NCBI GenBank assembly: GCA_002415085.1
Contig: DIBV01000002.1
Coordinates: 62,001-126,000, forward strand
Length of the DNA stretch: 64,000 bases
Source of the DNA: Arsukibacterium sp. UBA5043
GTDB taxonomy: Bacteria; Pseudomonadota; Gammaproteobacteria; Enterobacterales; Alteromonadaceae
Direction of reading: 5' to 3'
A program made the position numbers and the translations under genes. The notes beneath the pieces were generated by a model. The model saw only the letters and a program-made list of their open reading frames with translations, had not been told where the DNA came from and did not search any database. Below are positions 1 to 10,435 of this stretch, piece by piece (positions within the stretch are counted from its first letter, which is position 1; the number at the start of each line of letters is the position of its first letter).

Positions 1-16
1 CGCAAGAAAGACAAAA

Positions 17-58
17 ATGCTAAACGTTATCGCGCTGCACCATCATCACAGGTACTAG
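17..58 (+). CDS. hisL: Histidine operon leader peptide (13 aa)
   Basis: A short reading frame encodes [13 protein letters not shown] and stops at TAG. It carries four consecutive His codons (CAC CAT CAT CAC) and lies just ahead of an intrinsic terminator and hisG, which is the classical arrangement of a ribosome-mediated attenuator. In enterobacteria the leader has seven His codons; this one is shorter. A purine-rich stretch (AAGAAAG, 4-10) precedes the ATG and could serve as ribosome binding site. When charged His-tRNA is scarce the ribosome should stall on the His run and favour an antiterminator. The assignment rests on codon content and position; no similarity search was possible. The operon promoter lies before the window. 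Confidence 0.85.
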   Translation: MLNVIALHHHHRY

Positions 59-109
59 CCGTCCGAAATTTCGGAGGGCAGAGGTCTGGCGCTCCGGTGG
101 TAACGTAAC

Positions 110-143
110 AAAAACCCCGAGCTCAGGCCCGGGGTTTTTGTTT
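110..143 (+). terminator. his operon attenuator terminator
   Basis: An inverted repeat with arms AAAAACCCCG (110-119) and CGGGGTTTTT (130-139) around a 10-base loop is followed by further T residues, a textbook Rho-independent terminator before hisG. Upstream segments can pair in competing ways: a palindrome at 62-75 (TCCGAAATTTCGGA), pairing of CGGAG 72-76 with CTCCG 92-96, and imperfect pairing of 91-97 with 116-122 that would break the terminator. Competing folds are what attenuation needs; the specific antiterminator is my inference. Confidence 0.85.
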
Positions 144-185
144 ATTAATGTATTTATTTTTTCAGATATCGTCATGGAGACCATT

Positions 186-1094
186 ATGAGTCCGGCAACA
201 GAAAGTAAACGTTTACGTATCGCTATGCAGAAATCTGGCCGTTTATCGGTTGATTCTCAGGCTCTATTTACCAGTTGCGGTTTAAAAATCAACCTGCGTG
301 AGCAGCGGCTGATTGCCCATGTTGAGAATATGGATATTGATATCCTGCGGGTTCGTGATGACGATATCCCGGGCCTGGTGATGGACGGTGTATGTGATTT
401 AGGCATCGTCGGTGAAAACGTGCTTGAAGAAGAATCGCTGCAACGGCAGCTGGATAATGACAGTTTCGACTACACCGTGTTAAAACGACTCGATTTTGGT
501 GGCTGTCGCTTATCAATAGCAATACCCCAGGAAGATGAATATCAGGGCCCGGCGTCACTTGCCGGTAAAACCATTGCCACAACGTATCCAAGACTGCTGG
601 GCCGCTATTTAAAGCAGCAAGGTATTCAGGCCCGGGTTGTTAATTTAAAAGGCTCTGTTGAAGTGGCCCCCCGCGCTGGTTTAGCTGATGCAATCTGTGA
701 TTTAGTGTCAACTGGCGCCACGCTTGAAGCTAACGGCTTAAAAGAAGTGGATGTCATTTACCGCAGTAAGGCTGTGCTGATCCAGCGTAAAGCGTTAACC
801 GACAGCAAGCAGCTAAAACTGATCGCCAAGCTGATGCCGAGAATTAATGGCGTAATGCAGGCCAATGAAAGCAAATATATTATGCTGCATGCGCCCCGCA
901 CTAAACTGGATGAAGTGATTGCCTTGCTGCCTGGTGCAGAAAACCCGACCATGCTGCCACTGGCTGGCAACGACAGTATGGTAGCGATCCACGTGGTAAG
1001 CAGCGAAACCCTGTTCTGGGAAACCATGGAACAATTAAAAGCACTGGGCGCCAGCTCTATTTTAGTGTTGCCGATTGAAAAAATGATGGAGTAA
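186..1094 (+). CDS. hisG: ATP phosphoribosyltransferase (long-form HisG)
   Basis: First enzyme of histidine biosynthesis: condenses ATP and PRPP to phosphoribosyl-ATP and is the point of feedback inhibition by histidine. The 302-residue protein has the long-form architecture, with [11 protein letters not shown] near the N-terminus, [16 protein letters not shown], the GENVLEEE stretch and a C-terminal regulatory (ACT-like) domain from about residue 225. An in-frame upstream ATG at 174 and a farther one inside the terminator exist, but ATG 186 is preceded by GGAGA (176-180) at good spacing and gives a length close to the 299 residues of the E. coli enzyme. It is the first structural gene after the attenuator, and hisD begins 2 bases after its stop. 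Confidence 0.95.
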   Translation: MSPATESKRLRIAMQKSGRLSVDSQALFTSCGLKINLREQRLIAHVENMDIDILRVRDDDIPGLVMDGVCDLGIVGENVLEEESLQRQLDNDSFDYTVLKRLDFGGCRLSIAIPQEDEYQGPASLAGKTIATTYPRLLGRYLKQQGIQARVVNLKGSVEVAPRAGLADAICDLVSTGATLEANGLKEVDVIYRSKAVLIQRKALTDSKQLKLIAKLMPRINGVMQANESKYIMLHAPRTKLDEVIALLPGAENPTMLPLAGNDSMVAIHVVSSETLFWETMEQLKALGASSILVLPIEKMME

Positions 1095-1096
1095 CT

Positions 1097-2470
1097 ATGG
1101 CAAATTCTATGGCGACTACTTCGGCTACCCTGATTAACTGGCCACAGTTATCGGCCAAAGAACAGCTATTGGCATTGGCCCGGCCGGATCTCGCTGACTC
1201 GGCTGGTTTAACTGAGCAGGTGCGTGCCATTATTAACACCGTAAGACAGCAAGGTGATAATGCACTTCGGGCCTATAGCCAGCAGTTTGATGGTCTAGAT
1301 AATAATGCGTTGCAATTAAGTGAGCGTAAAAAACAAGCTGTGCTGGCGACCTTATTACCTGCACGCAAAGCTGCCATCGAATTGGCCTATGATAATATTC
1401 GTAAATTTCACGCTGCGCAGTTACCACGGGATATTAGCGTAGAAACCAGCGCCGGTGTGCAGTGTCAGTTAAAAAGCCGGGCCATCGGTGCGGTAGGGCT
1501 GTATATCCCGGGCGGCAGTGCCCCGCTGCCCTCTACCGTCTTAATGCTAGGGGTGCCCGCGCAACTGGCGGGATGTCCACGGTCAGTGCTGGTAACGCCA
1601 CCAGGCAAACCCGCAGCTGATGATATTGCCCCGGAAATTTTGTACGCGGCTGAGCTGTGCGGTATCACTGAAATTTATACTATTGGTGGCGCACAGGCTA
1701 TAGCTGCCCTGGCCTATGGTACTGAAAGCATAGCCAAGGTAGATAAAATTTTTGGCCCGGGCAATCGCTATGTTACCGAGGCAAAACAACAGGTAAGCCA
1801 GGATGTCAGAGGTGCGATGATTGATATGCCAGCCGGCCCCTCAGAGGTGTTGGTGCTGGCAGACAAAAGTGCTAATCCTGCTTTCGTGGCGGCCGACCTA
1901 CTCTCTCAGGCTGAACATGGCCCGGACTCGCAAGTGATTTTAGTCAGCGATAGCATGGTACTTATTGAGACCGTACAGGCCGAAGTAGCACTGCAACTGG
2001 CGCAGTTACCGCGTAAAGACATTGCTGCAGCCGCGCTGAGTCACAGCCGTTATATTTTAACTGCGGATTTGGCTCAGGCCGTGGCGGTTACTAATGCCTA
2101 TGCACCAGAGCACTTAATTGTGCAAACTGCCAATGATGATGCGCTGATAGACCAGTTTGACAGTGCCGCCAGTATTTTTGTCGGACAATGGACACCAGAG
2201 TCGGCTGGCGACTACGCCAGCGGCACCAACCATGTGCTGCCGACTTATGGTTACAGTAAAACTGTATCAAGCTTGTCTTTAACTGATTTTTATCGGCGCT
2301 ATACGGTTCAGACGTTGTCGGCCAGCGGCATGCGCAATATCGGCCCGGCAATCGTGACACTGGCCGAAGCAGAAAGCCTGCAAGCTCATGCCAATGCGGT
2401 AAGGTTGCGCCTGGCAGCACTAGACGAGACAGCAGCGCTAAACACAATTATTGGCGGAGATAACGTATGA
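1097..2470 (+). CDS. hisD: Histidinol dehydrogenase
   Basis: Catalyses the last two oxidations, L-histidinol to L-histidinal to L-histidine, using NAD+ and zinc. Visible family signatures are GPGNRYVTEAKQQV, the zinc-ligand segment SQAEHGPDSQ, the catalytic YAPEHL Glu-His pair and DYASGTNHVLPT. At 457 residues it is about 20 longer than the E. coli enzyme, mostly as an N-terminal extension; an internal ATG nine bases downstream (1106) is an alternative start. It overlaps hisC by four bases (ATGA), so the two are probably translationally coupled. Confidence 0.95.
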   Translation: MANSMATTSATLINWPQLSAKEQLLALARPDLADSAGLTEQVRAIINTVRQQGDNALRAYSQQFDGLDNNALQLSERKKQAVLATLLPARKAAIELAYDNIRKFHAAQLPRDISVETSAGVQCQLKSRAIGAVGLYIPGGSAPLPSTVLMLGVPAQLAGCPRSVLVTPPGKPAADDIAPEILYAAELCGITEIYTIGGAQAIAALAYGTESIAKVDKIFGPGNRYVTEAKQQVSQDVRGAMIDMPAGPSEVLVLADKSANPAFVAADLLSQAEHGPDSQVILVSDSMVLIETVQAEVALQLAQLPRKDIAAAALSHSRYILTADLAQAVAVTNAYAPEHLIVQTANDDALIDQFDSAASIFVGQWTPESAGDYASGTNHVLPTYGYSKTVSSLSLTDFYRRYTVQTLSASGMRNIGPAIVTLAEAESLQAHANAVRLRLAALDETAALNTIIGGDNV

Positions 2471-3567
2471 CAGAGCAAAATGGTTCTGCAGTAAATACCC
2501 TGGCCAGAAAGCTCGTTAAAGATCTGGTGCCCTACGCATCGGCCCGCAGCAGTATGAGTGGTGGCGCCGTTTGGCTGAATGCCAATGAAAACGCGTTGGC
2601 ACCGGCGTATCAACTTGACGGTACCTTTAACCGGTATCCTTCATGTCAGCCAAAAGCCGTAATTAACGCCTATGCCGCATATGCCGGGGTCAAAAGCGAA
2701 CAGGTGCTGGTTAGCCGTGGGGCAGACGAGGGCATTGAGCTTCTGATCCGCAGTTTTTGCGAACCAAACACTGATAGTATTACCATCTGTCCGCCAACAT
2801 ATGGCATGTATGCGATAAGTGCCCAAAGTCACCAGACTGCAGTAAACAAGGTGTTGCTACTAAACAGTGAACGGCTGGATCTGGATGGCATTTTTGCTAC
2901 CAACCCCAAGCTGGTGTTTATTTGCAGCCCGAATAACCCTACCGGTGATGTGATCCCGCACGAACAAATTATTGCCGTGCTGGAGCATTTTAAAAACAGC
3001 GCTCTGGTGGTGGTAGACGAAGCTTACATTGAATTTGTACCAGAAGCCTCAGTTGCGCCGTTATTAAACCGCTACCCGCATTTAGTGGTACTGCGCACCC
3101 TGTCCAAAGCCTTTGGTCTGGCCGGTCTGCGCTGCGGTTTCACTCTGGCCAACCCCGATGTGATTAACGCACTGAGAAAGATGATAGCGCCCTACCCGAT
3201 TGCTGAGCCTGTAGCGCAAATTGCCGCCCAGGCGCTGTCCGCAGCAGGCATTGCCCAAATGAAACAAAGTGTGGCGACAATTAATACCCTACGCAGCGAC
3301 TTTATCAAGCTGGCCAGTACCCTGCCAGGCGTGCTAAAAGTGTGGCCCAGCAACGCCAACTATGTGTTATTGCAAGTGGCAGATGCCGCAGACTGTGTCA
3401 ACGCGCTGATCGATGCCGATATTTTGATCCGCAATCAATCCAGCCAGCTGGGGTTAACGCAGGTGGTAAGGGTGTCAATCGGCAGCCCCGACGAAATGCA
3501 GCGCCTGACAACGGCGATGCAGCAGTATTTTTTAACCAATCAGCAAATAAAGAGAGAACATGCATGA
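2467..3567 (+). CDS. hisC: Histidinol-phosphate aminotransferase
   Basis: PLP-dependent class I/II aminotransferase that converts imidazole acetol phosphate to L-histidinol phosphate with glutamate as donor. The Schiff-base lysine is K214 in [14 protein letters not shown], and the SPNNPTGD and VVDEAYIEF motifs that hold the cofactor are present. Length (366) is slightly above the roughly 356 of E. coli HisC. Its ATG overlaps the hisD stop and its TGA overlaps the hisB start, as expected inside this compact operon. Confidence 0.95.
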   Translation: MTEQNGSAVNTLARKLVKDLVPYASARSSMSGGAVWLNANENALAPAYQLDGTFNRYPSCQPKAVINAYAAYAGVKSEQVLVSRGADEGIELLIRSFCEPNTDSITICPPTYGMYAISAQSHQTAVNKVLLLNSERLDLDGIFATNPKLVFICSPNNPTGDVIPHEQIIAVLEHFKNSALVVVDEAYIEFVPEASVAPLLNRYPHLVVLRTLSKAFGLAGLRCGFTLANPDVINALRKMIAPYPIAEPVAQIAAQALSAAGIAQMKQSVATINTLRSDFIKLASTLPGVLKVWPSNANYVLLQVADAADCVNALIDADILIRNQSSQLGLTQVVRVSIGSPDEMQRLTTAMQQYFLTNQQIKREHA

Positions 3568-4634
3568 GTGGCCAGCCTATATTATTTATTGACCGCGACG
3601 GCACCATGGTGGAAGAGCCGCCAATCGACAAACAACTCGACAGTCTGGAGAAGCTCGCGTATGAACCTGATTTGGTTCCAGCGTTGCTGAAGCTGCAGGC
3701 TGCGGGCTACCGACTGGTTATGGTAACCAACCAGGATGGTTTGGGTACCTCAAGCTTTCCCCGTGATACCTTTGATGCGCCGCACAACAAAATGATGCAG
3801 CTGCTTACCTCACAGGGCATTGTTTTTGACGACGTGCTGATTTGTCCCCACTTTGACCAGGACAACTGCAGCTGCCGTAAACCAAAGCTGGGGCTGGTTA
3901 AAGACTATCTGCAGCAGGGCAAAATCGATTTTACCAATTCTTACGTGATTGGCGACCGTTTGACCGATGTGCAACTGGCCGACAATATGGGCTTGCCATC
4001 GTTTCAGTACAATCGGCAAACCCTGGGCTGGGCTGACATAGCAAAACAATTATTAAGCCGGGGACGTCAGGCCAGTGTACGCCGGACTACCCGCGAAACC
4101 GATATTGAGATCAGTGTTGATCTGGATAGCAGCGGTAACAACAGTTTTAATACCGGGGTCGGCTTTTTTGACCATATGCTGGAGCAGATTGCCACTCACG
4201 GTGGCTTTTCGCTGCAGGTAAGGGTTGAAGGCGATTTACATATTGATGATCACCACAGTGTTGAAGATACCGCACTGGCGCTGGGCCAGGCATTGAAGCA
4301 AGCGCTGGGCAATAAACGGGGAATTAACCGCTTCGGTTTTGTGTTGCCTATGGACGAATGCCGGGCCGAATGTATCCTCGATTTATCGGGCCGGCCGCTG
4401 TTTAAATTCGACGCTGACTTAGGTGAAGGCAGTGTTGGCGGTTTGAATCTGGAAATGGTGCCGCACTTTTTCCGCTCCATCAGCGATGCCATGCTGATCA
4501 GCCTGCACTTGTCGGTTTCCAGTGGTAATAAGCACCATATGGTAGAGGGGCTGTTTAAAGCCTTTGGCCGGGCGTTGCGCCAGGCAATTACCGTATCTGG
4601 CGAAGCGTTGCCAAGCTCAAAGGGAGTGCTGTAA
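3564..4634 (+). CDS. hisB: Bifunctional histidinol-phosphatase / imidazoleglycerol-phosphate dehydratase
   Basis: Two-domain enzyme of 356 residues. The N-terminal HAD-type phosphatase shows the DxD nucleophile motif (FIDRDGTM) and a zinc-binding cysteine/histidine loop ([13 protein letters not shown]); it removes phosphate from histidinol phosphate. The C-terminal half is the metal-dependent dehydratase, with [21 protein letters not shown] and [15 protein letters not shown]. The frame stays open well upstream inside hisC, but the start at 3564 overlaps the hisC stop (ATGA) and gives the family length; the upstream part is only shadow sequence. The fused form is typical of gammaproteobacteria. 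Confidence 0.95.
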   Translation: MSGQPILFIDRDGTMVEEPPIDKQLDSLEKLAYEPDLVPALLKLQAAGYRLVMVTNQDGLGTSSFPRDTFDAPHNKMMQLLTSQGIVFDDVLICPHFDQDNCSCRKPKLGLVKDYLQQGKIDFTNSYVIGDRLTDVQLADNMGLPSFQYNRQTLGWADIAKQLLSRGRQASVRRTTRETDIEISVDLDSSGNNSFNTGVGFFDHMLEQIATHGGFSLQVRVEGDLHIDDHHSVEDTALALGQALKQALGNKRGINRFGFVLPMDECRAECILDLSGRPLFKFDADLGEGSVGGLNLEMVPHFFRSISDAMLISLHLSVSSGNKHHMVEGLFKAFGRALRQAITVSGEALPSSKGVL

Positions 4635-5227
4635 TGCAACTGGTTATTGTTGATACCGGCTGCGCCAATATCAGCTCAGTGTATTTTGCGTTTAAACGTT
4701 TAGGCATTGACGCCACCATCAGTCGTGATGCAGCCGTTATTAAAGCCGCCGCCAAGGTGGTGTTGCCCGGTGTTGGCACCGCCCATAATGCCATGGCACA
4801 ACTGCAGCATCGCGAACTTATCGAGACGCTGCAAGGTTTACAGCAACCATTGCTGGGGATTTGCTTAGGTATGCAAATGTTAACCAGCCATAGTATGGAA
4901 GGTGACGTGCCCTGCCTGGATCTGATCCCAGGGACGGTATTACCGATGCAAAGTGCTGGTTTGCGCCTGCCGCATATGGGCTGGAATACCTTACATAACA
5001 TCAGCAGCCACCCGATATTAAAGGGCTTTAGCAGCAGCGATTACTTATATTTTGTGCACAGCTTTGCCGCAGCTCCCAGTGAGTATTCGCTGGCGTTGTG
5101 TCACTACGGCAGTGATTTTTCAGCGGTTATTGGCAAAGACAACGTAGCAGGCGCCCAGTTTCACCCGGAACGTTCCGGGAAAACCGGCGCCCGCTTATTA
5201 CAGAATTTTCTGGAGTGGCAGTTGTGA
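4634..5227 (+). CDS. hisH: Imidazole glycerol phosphate synthase, glutaminase subunit
   Basis: Class I glutamine amidotransferase (197 residues) that supplies ammonia to HisF. The catalytic Cys is in [10 protein letters not shown] and the His-Glu pair in [10 protein letters not shown], all intact. The start codon shares one base with the hisB stop (TAATG). It forms a heterodimer with the product of hisF two genes on. Confidence 0.95.
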   Translation: MQLVIVDTGCANISSVYFAFKRLGIDATISRDAAVIKAAAKVVLPGVGTAHNAMAQLQHRELIETLQGLQQPLLGICLGMQMLTSHSMEGDVPCLDLIPGTVLPMQSAGLRLPHMGWNTLHNISSHPILKGFSSSDYLYFVHSFAAAPSEYSLALCHYGSDFSAVIGKDNVAGAQFHPERSGKTGARLLQNFLEWQL

Positions 5228-5961
5228 TTATCCCGGCAATAGATTTAATTGATGGCACCGTAGTAAGGCTTTATCAGGGGCGCTACGACAGCACCACTGA
5301 GTATCAATTCAGCCCACTTACGTTACGTAATAACTATGCTCAGGATGGCAGCGACTGGTTGCATATTGTTGATTTATCCGGTGCCAAAGACGCCAGTAAA
5401 CGACAGCTGGCACTGTTAACCGAGCTGATGACGGCCTCGCCTTTACATATTCAGGTGGGTGGCGGCGTTCGCAGCGAGCAAGATGTGGTTGATTTACTCG
5501 ATGCGGGTGCTGGCCGGGTGGTTATCGGCAGCCTTGCCATTCGTCAGCCAGAGCTGGTGCAAAGCTGGATCCGTAAGTACGGTGGCGAACATATTGTATT
5601 GGCCCTTGATGTTGCCATTAACGACAAGGGTGAAAAAACGCTGCCCTCCCATGGCTGGATTGAACAATCGTCGATTACCTTGGAACAGGTGCTGGACCAG
5701 TATATTGCTGCAGGTGCCAGGCACGTGTTATGCACCGATATCAGCCGTGATGGCACGCTAAGTGGCTCTAATGTCGGATTGTACCGTGAACTTACGGCAC
5801 ATTATCCACAAATACAATGGCAGGCCTCTGGCGGAATAGGTTCGTTGAATGACATCAAAGCATTGATTGGCAGTGGTGTGGCAGGCGTTATTCTTGGGCG
5901 TTCGCTACTCGAAGGTAAATTCAGCCTGAAGGAGGCCATTGCATGCTGGCAAAACGGTTAA
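5224..5961 (+). CDS. hisA: Phosphoribosylformimino-5-aminoimidazole carboxamide ribotide isomerase
   Basis: TIM-barrel isomerase converting ProFAR to PRFAR. Catalytic Asp residues sit in [10 protein letters not shown] and VLALDVAI, and the phosphate loops [12 protein letters not shown] and [10 protein letters not shown] are visible. I start it at GTG 5224 (MIIPAIDL), overlapping the hisH stop as GTGA: GGAG at 5212-5215 is eight bases ahead and the resulting 245 residues equal the E. coli protein. A GTG at 5215 would add three residues but has no ribosome binding site. The 3' end overlaps hisF by 19 bases. Confidence 0.95.
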   Translation: MIIPAIDLIDGTVVRLYQGRYDSTTEYQFSPLTLRNNYAQDGSDWLHIVDLSGAKDASKRQLALLTELMTASPLHIQVGGGVRSEQDVVDLLDAGAGRVVIGSLAIRQPELVQSWIRKYGGEHIVLALDVAINDKGEKTLPSHGWIEQSSITLEQVLDQYIAAGARHVLCTDISRDGTLSGSNVGLYRELTAHYPQIQWQASGGIGSLNDIKALIGSGVAGVILGRSLLEGKFSLKEAIACWQNG

Positions 5962-6716
5962 TCCCCTGTTTAGATGTACGTGATGGCAAAGTGGTTAAAG
6001 GTGTGCAGTTTCGTAACCATGAAATCATTGGTGATATTGTGCCTTTGGCTCAGCGCTATGCCGAAGCCGGCGCCGATGAACTGGTTTTTTATGACATTAC
6101 CGCCTCCAGCGATGGCCGGGTAGTGGATAAAAGCTGGGTGCGGCGGATTGCCGAGGTAATCGATATTCCGTTTTGTGTCGCTGGCGGGATCAAAAGTGTG
6201 GTTGACGCCGGTAAGATCCTGGAAATGGGTGCGGATAAAATATCTGTTAACAGCCCTGCCCTGGCCCGGCCGGAATTGATTAGCGAGCTTAATCATATTT
6301 TTGGACAACAATGTGTGGTGGTGGGTATCGACAGCTTTTTTGATGTCGCCTCAGGTCAGTACCAGGTATACCAGTTTACCGGTGATGAAAACCGCACTCA
6401 GAAAACCCGCTGGCTTACCCGTGATTGGGTAGAGGAAGTGCAGCAGCGTGGTGCCGGTGAGATAGTGCTCAATTGCATGAATCAGGATGGCGTGCGTCAG
6501 GGGTATGATATTGCCCAGTTAAAAAGCATCAGGGATATCTGTAAGGTGCCATTAATTGCCAGTGGCGGTGCCGGTACCATGCAGCATTTTAGTGACGTGT
6601 TTGAAAAAGCCGATGTTGATGGCGCGCTGGCTGCCAGTGTATTTCACAAAGCAATTATTGAGATTGCCGCGCTAAAAGCGAAATTAATAGCCGATGGTAT
6701 CAGTATCAGGCCCTGA
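5943..6716 (+). CDS. hisF: Imidazole glycerol phosphate synthase, cyclase subunit
   Basis: TIM-barrel cyclase (257 residues) that uses HisH-derived ammonia to form imidazole glycerol phosphate and AICAR, the latter feeding purine synthesis. The acid/base Asp residues are in [10 protein letters not shown] and [16 protein letters not shown] and IASGGAGT form phosphate-binding loops. A strong AGGAGG lies ahead of the ATG inside the end of hisA. It is a sister of HisA by family relationship. Confidence 0.95.
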   Translation: MLAKRLIPCLDVRDGKVVKGVQFRNHEIIGDIVPLAQRYAEAGADELVFYDITASSDGRVVDKSWVRRIAEVIDIPFCVAGGIKSVVDAGKILEMGADKISVNSPALARPELISELNHIFGQQCVVVGIDSFFDVASGQYQVYQFTGDENRTQKTRWLTRDWVEEVQQRGAGEIVLNCMNQDGVRQGYDIAQLKSIRDICKVPLIASGGAGTMQHFSDVFEKADVDGALAASVFHKAIIEIAALKAKLIADGISIRP

Positions 6717-6736
6717 CGTCGTAAATAAGGTTACTT

Positions 6737-7351
6737 ATGAACAAAGATACAATTAATCAACTTAGCTGGCCCGAAAACCAGTTACTGCCGGCAATAGTGC
6801 AGCACGCCGTTTCCGGCAAAGTGCTGATGCAGGGTTATGTGAACCCGGCAGCACTTGAACACACATTCCAAAGCGGCCAGGTCACCTTTTACAGTCGCAG
6901 CAAGCAGCGGCTGTGGACCAAAGGCGAAAGCTCAGGTAATACTTTGCAGCTGGTTAGCATTGCCAGCGACTGCGATAGCGATAGCATTTTGGTGCTGGCC
7001 CTGCCCCAGGGGCCTACTTGCCATGTCGGCACTGAAACCTGCTGGCATGACAATACTGCCAATAGTCCTCAGCTCAGTTTTTTATATGATTTAGAGCAAG
7101 TGATCCAAAGCCGCGAAGGCGCCGATCCTGCAAGCAGCTACACTGCCAGCCTGTTTGCTAAAGGCGTAAAACGAATAGCACAGAAAGTAGGCGAAGAAGG
7201 CGTAGAGTCTGCGCTGGCAGCGATGGCTGGCGATAGAGAAGAGCTGGCGAATGAAGCAGCTGATTTAATTTTTCACCTGCTGGTTTTACTGCGCAGCCAG
7301 AAACTTGAACTGAATGATGTGGTAAAAGTACTGCAACAGCGCCATAAGTAA
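6737..7351 (+). CDS. hisIE: Bifunctional phosphoribosyl-AMP cyclohydrolase / phosphoribosyl-ATP pyrophosphatase
   Basis: Fused enzyme for steps two and three. The N-terminal HisI part has the metal-binding SDCDSDS and the cysteine pair in CHVGTETCW; the C-terminal HisE part has [13 protein letters not shown] and [17 protein letters not shown], typical of the MazG-like all-alpha pyrophosphatase. At 204 residues it matches the 203 of E. coli. It is the last gene of the operon, separated from hisF by only 20 bases and followed by a terminator. Confidence 0.95.
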   Translation: MNKDTINQLSWPENQLLPAIVQHAVSGKVLMQGYVNPAALEHTFQSGQVTFYSRSKQRLWTKGESSGNTLQLVSIASDCDSDSILVLALPQGPTCHVGTETCWHDNTANSPQLSFLYDLEQVIQSREGADPASSYTASLFAKGVKRIAQKVGEEGVESALAAMAGDREELANEAADLIFHLLVLLRSQKLELNDVVKVLQQRHK

Positions 7352-7362
7352 ACGTAATGCAT

Positions 7363-7404
7363 CAGGGAAGTGCTTAAGTTGCCAGGCACTTCCCTGTGTT
7401 TTTT
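7363..7404 (+). terminator. his operon terminator
   Basis: Perfect 11-bp arms CAGGGAAGTGC (7363-7373) and GCACTTCCCTG (7386-7396) are followed by TGTTTTTT on the plus strand. It lies between convergent hisIE and cheV and touches the cheV stop; there is no T-run on the minus side, so it mainly serves the his transcript. Confidence 0.9.
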
Positions 7405-8329
7405 AATCTATCGCCATCCAATGCTGTACCGCTGAGGCCAATTCATCCGGGTGAAACTTAGCAATAAACTGGTCGGCCCCTACCTTTTTCACCATGGCTT
7501 CGTTAAATACCCCGCTTAACGATGAATGCAACACAATATGCACATTCTTCAGATGCTCATGAGCTTTCACTTCAGCCGTAAGGGTATAGCCATCCATCTC
7601 AGGCATTTCAATATCCGAAATCAGCAGTGGTACCTGCTCGGATATATCGCCGCCCAACTCTGCAGATTTCGCCAGCAACCAATTAAGCGCCAGACGACCA
7701 TCATTGACCAGCTCAACATTAATACCAATCGAACTTAACGCCCGCTTCACCTGATTCCGCGCCACCGCGGAGTCATCCGCGACCAGAACAGTAAGCTTAG
7801 ACAGATCGCGTTCTGATTTTCGTTGCTTAATGGTTTCGCTTACTTCCTCATCAGGCGGTGAAATCTCAGCAAATACTTTTTCGACATCCAGGATCTGGAT
7901 CAGTTTATCGTCCAGCTGAGTTACTGCCGTCAGGTAGTGATTGCGACCAGCGCCTTTCGGCGGCGGCATAATTTGCTCCCAGTTAATATTAACGATGCGA
8001 TCAATACCACCAACCAGAAACCCCTGAGTGGTGCGGTTATATTCTGTGACCAGAATATAGGCTTTACTTAAATCTTCAATTGCCTTACCGCCCGTCGCTT
8101 TACTTAAATCGATAACGGTTACCGGCGTACCCCGCAAATGAGCAATACCCCGGACATGGGCATTGGCGCCGGGCATATCGGTTAACTGTGGACACTGGAT
8201 AACTTCCCGTACCTTAAATACGTTAATGCCATAAGGTTGCTGACCGGTTAAACGGAAAATCAATAATTCCAGACGGTTTTGACCAACAATATTTGTTCTC
8301 TGGTCTACCGAACTCATTAATGAACTCAT
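7403..8329 (-). CDS. cheV: Chemotaxis coupling protein CheV (CheW domain + receiver)
   Basis: The 308-residue protein has an N-terminal CheW-like domain (about residues 15-160, with FRLTGQQPYGINVFKVREVI and VRGIAHLRGTPVTVIDL) and a C-terminal receiver domain (about 180-305) with VLVADDSAVARNQ, the phospho-acceptor Asp in LLISDIEMPEMDGY and a conserved Lys near the end. CheV couples receptors to CheA and may tune sensitivity through phosphorylation. Start chosen at 8329 with GAGGAAG upstream; ATG 8317 is possible. It is the last gene of a four-gene operon after its own receptor gene (35-base gap), suggesting a dedicated coupler. No cheA or cheW lies in the window. Confidence 0.93.
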   Translation of the reverse strand: MSSLMSSVDQRTNIVGQNRLELLIFRLTGQQPYGINVFKVREVIQCPQLTDMPGANAHVRGIAHLRGTPVTVIDLSKATGGKAIEDLSKAYILVTEYNRTTQGFLVGGIDRIVNINWEQIMPPPKGAGRNHYLTAVTQLDDKLIQILDVEKVFAEISPPDEEVSETIKQRKSERDLSKLTVLVADDSAVARNQVKRALSSIGINVELVNDGRLALNWLLAKSAELGGDISEQVPLLISDIEMPEMDGYTLTAEVKAHEHLKNVHIVLHSSLSGVFNEAMVKKVGADQFIAKFHPDELASAVQHWMAID

Positions 8330-8364
8330 TGTGCTTCCTCACTGCAACCTGGGTTGCGTTAAAA

Positions 8365-9975
8365 TCAAGTCTCAAATTTTGAGCTAACGGTCACCAGTGA
8401 CTCGGAAAGAACCCGCAAATCATCGGATATACCATGCACACTCAATTGCAGGCTCTTGGTTTGAGCAAAGGACCCTATCATTTTAGCGGTATTACTGGCG
8501 ATTTGCTCAGCCACCATCGTTTGCTCTTCCGTTGCAGCAGCAATTTGTGCGTTCAACATACTAATTTGCTGAACTTCCTGATTAATCTGCTCAATCGACG
8601 TACCGGCATCTGCCGCCAGACTGGCAGAGTGTTCCGCATTACTTACCGCCTGGCTCATAATACTGACCGCACCACTGACATTATCGTTAAGTTGCCGCAA
8701 TACTTCCTGCACCATGGTAACGGATTTGGCCGTCTTCGACGATAAGTTGCGTACTTCATCGGCCACGACCGAAAAGCCTCTGCCATGCTCACCGGCTCTG
8801 GCCGCTTCTATCGCGGCATTTAATGCCAGCAAATTAGTTTGATCCGCAATGTCATTGATACTTTTCAGAATTTCAGTGACATTTTTGGTCTTCTCTGCCA
8901 GCTCGGTAATAACATCCTGCGCATGCTTTATTTCATCTGACAACCCCTGAGAGTATTTTACCGCATGGCTGGTTTTATCCAGGCCCAGCTTGGCCAGTTC
9001 GTTTGCTTTACCCGCCCCGCTGGCCGCATCATTGGCCGACCGACTGATATCCTGCACCGACAATTGCATCTCCGCCATACTATGGCTAACGGTTTCAGAA
9101 TTATCAGACTGTTCCAGAGTCATCTTCTCCATGGTACTCATACCTGAAGCCAGATCTTTGGCGCTGCGATTTAATGGCTCGATTGTTTTGGCCAAATCGT
9201 TAAAAGAGGTCTGTAACATCTGAATAAACAAGTTAAATTGCTTAGCCACCACGCCAAGTTCATCGTTGCCGGTTACCGGTAATCGACTGGCCAGATTGCC
9301 CTTACCACTGGCCAACTCTGACAGCGATAGCCCCAGTGTTTTCGCTGAGTTACTGATCCTGCTGGCAATAAAGTGTCCCAGGCCAGCAGTGAGTATAATC
9401 AACACGCTACCTAATGCTAAAATAACGGTTAACGCCAACTCCATATTGCCAGACATATCTTCAATAGCTTGTGAGAAACGTTCGTCGGCCTGTTGTTCGA
9501 ACTGAGCAAAGCGAGTGTTCAAGCTTTCAAATTGCTCGGTCTTCGTGGCGACGCTTGCCTGAATTTTCGAAAAGTCTACGTTACCATCGATAAATTGCTG
9601 GGCAATACCGCCCGCCAGACTGGCGTAGTTCCCGGCATCTTGCTGCAAATTTTCCAAAAATTGCTGCTGCGTGGGGTTAAGCGTTTTTAGCCGGTTCAGG
9701 TTCTGCTGCAATTTGGTACTATGTTGCTGCGCAGTAGCCAGTAAATCGGGATCAGATAAAGTAACGGCCTGGGTAAAAAATTCATCCAGAGAGTTAAAAC
9801 CTGAATGAACCTGAGACGCCAGCTTCGACGTTTCATACATATAGTCACGCATACTCTGGGTGGTGGCATTATTTTTTGCAGTAAAAAACACGCTAACCGC
9901 CACTACGGTTGAGAATGCGATAACTGCCAGGCCAATTACCAGCCAGATTTTCATCACTATCGACATATTCTTCAT
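8365..9975 (-). CDS. Methyl-accepting chemotaxis protein
   Basis: Transmembrane chemoreceptor of 536 residues. A first membrane helix (about 8-30) is followed by a periplasmic helical segment of roughly 150 residues, a second helix (about 180-205), a HAMP domain (about 205-260) and a long cytoplasmic coiled coil. The hairpin tip signature [20 protein letters not shown] and the adjoining [15 protein letters not shown] are intact. I do not recognise the ligand domain beyond a predicted helical-bundle type. It ends in SKFET, without the NWETF-type CheR/CheB tether seen on major receptors. It lies between a periplasmic binding-like protein gene and cheV, so it may read out that protein. Confidence 0.95.
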   Translation of the reverse strand: MKNMSIVMKIWLVIGLAVIAFSTVVAVSVFFTAKNNATTQSMRDYMYETSKLASQVHSGFNSLDEFFTQAVTLSDPDLLATAQQHSTKLQQNLNRLKTLNPTQQQFLENLQQDAGNYASLAGGIAQQFIDGNVDFSKIQASVATKTEQFESLNTRFAQFEQQADERFSQAIEDMSGNMELALTVILALGSVLIILTAGLGHFIASRISNSAKTLGLSLSELASGKGNLASRLPVTGNDELGVVAKQFNLFIQMLQTSFNDLAKTIEPLNRSAKDLASGMSTMEKMTLEQSDNSETVSHSMAEMQLSVQDISRSANDAASGAGKANELAKLGLDKTSHAVKYSQGLSDEIKHAQDVITELAEKTKNVTEILKSINDIADQTNLLALNAAIEAARAGEHGRGFSVVADEVRNLSSKTAKSVTMVQEVLRQLNDNVSGAVSIMSQAVSNAEHSASLAADAGTSIEQINQEVQQISMLNAQIAAATEEQTMVAEQIASNTAKMIGSFAQTKSLQLSVHGISDDLRVLSESLVTVSSKFET

Positions 9976-10018
9976 AAAAACCTTCTGTTTACCGGCGCCA
10001 GAATTAATTAACTTATAG

Positions 10019-10426
10019 TTAATTAAGGGTCAGGACAACTTTAACTCCATCTGTTACGCTGGCAACATCAACATAGCCAATCGCATTCGGGTTCTGGGTA
10101 ACATGCTCAATTACTGCAGCTTCCGTTGCTAATTCAAGCGGAGGCGTACCTTTGCCAGTAAATATCAGTTTTGACCAATGCGCTTTTAACTGAGCAGAGG
10201 ACCGTCCCACGCCCTTTTCATCAAACTGGCTGCGAAGTGGCGAACTCTCTGCCAGGTTTACTGCATTCAACGCGGATGAGCGACCGGTATAGAGCCGGGT
10301 CAGTTCATCAGTTGTCAGGGTTGAGTTGTTGGCCGGATTTACAATAACGGCAATATCCGCGGTAGCTGGCAACGCACTAACCGCGCCGGCAACGACAAGC
10401 ATAGTGACTATTAATCTGTTTAACAT
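10019..10426 (-). CDS. Small periplasmic phosphate-binding (PstS-like) protein
   Basis: A 135-residue exported protein with a signal peptide ending near ALPATA-D. The mature part reads [24 protein letters not shown], then [20 protein letters not shown] and [13 protein letters not shown], which recall PstS/PBP-like domains (the phosphate ABC substrate-binding superfamily). It is only about half the length of a full PstS, so it probably contains a single compact domain rather than a two-lobed clamshell. AAGGAGT precedes the ATG, and only nine bases separate it from the porin gene upstream. No ABC permease or ATPase genes accompany it, so a role in ligand sensing or delivery to the neighbouring receptor is more likely than transport; this is inference. 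Confidence 0.8.
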   Translation of the reverse strand: MLNRLIVTMLVVAGAVSALPATADIAVIVNPANNSTLTTDELTRLYTGRSSALNAVNLAESSPLRSQFDEKGVGRSSAQLKAHWSKLIFTGKGTPPLELATEAAVIEHVTQNPNAIGYVDVASVTDGVKVVLTLN

Positions 10427-10435
10427 AAAGACTCC

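Noticed and set aside
138-185. Upstream extension of hisG from an ATG inside the attenuator terminator
   Set aside because: The start lies within the T-run of the terminator; ATG 186 has a ribosome site and gives the family length.
3342-3563. Long upstream extension of hisB inside hisC
   Set aside because: It is an out-of-frame shadow of hisC; the HAD domain begins right at ATG 3564.
4250-5001. Two long minus-strand open frames over hisB and hisH
   Set aside because: They are antisense to conserved enzymes, lack ribosome sites and recognisable domains.
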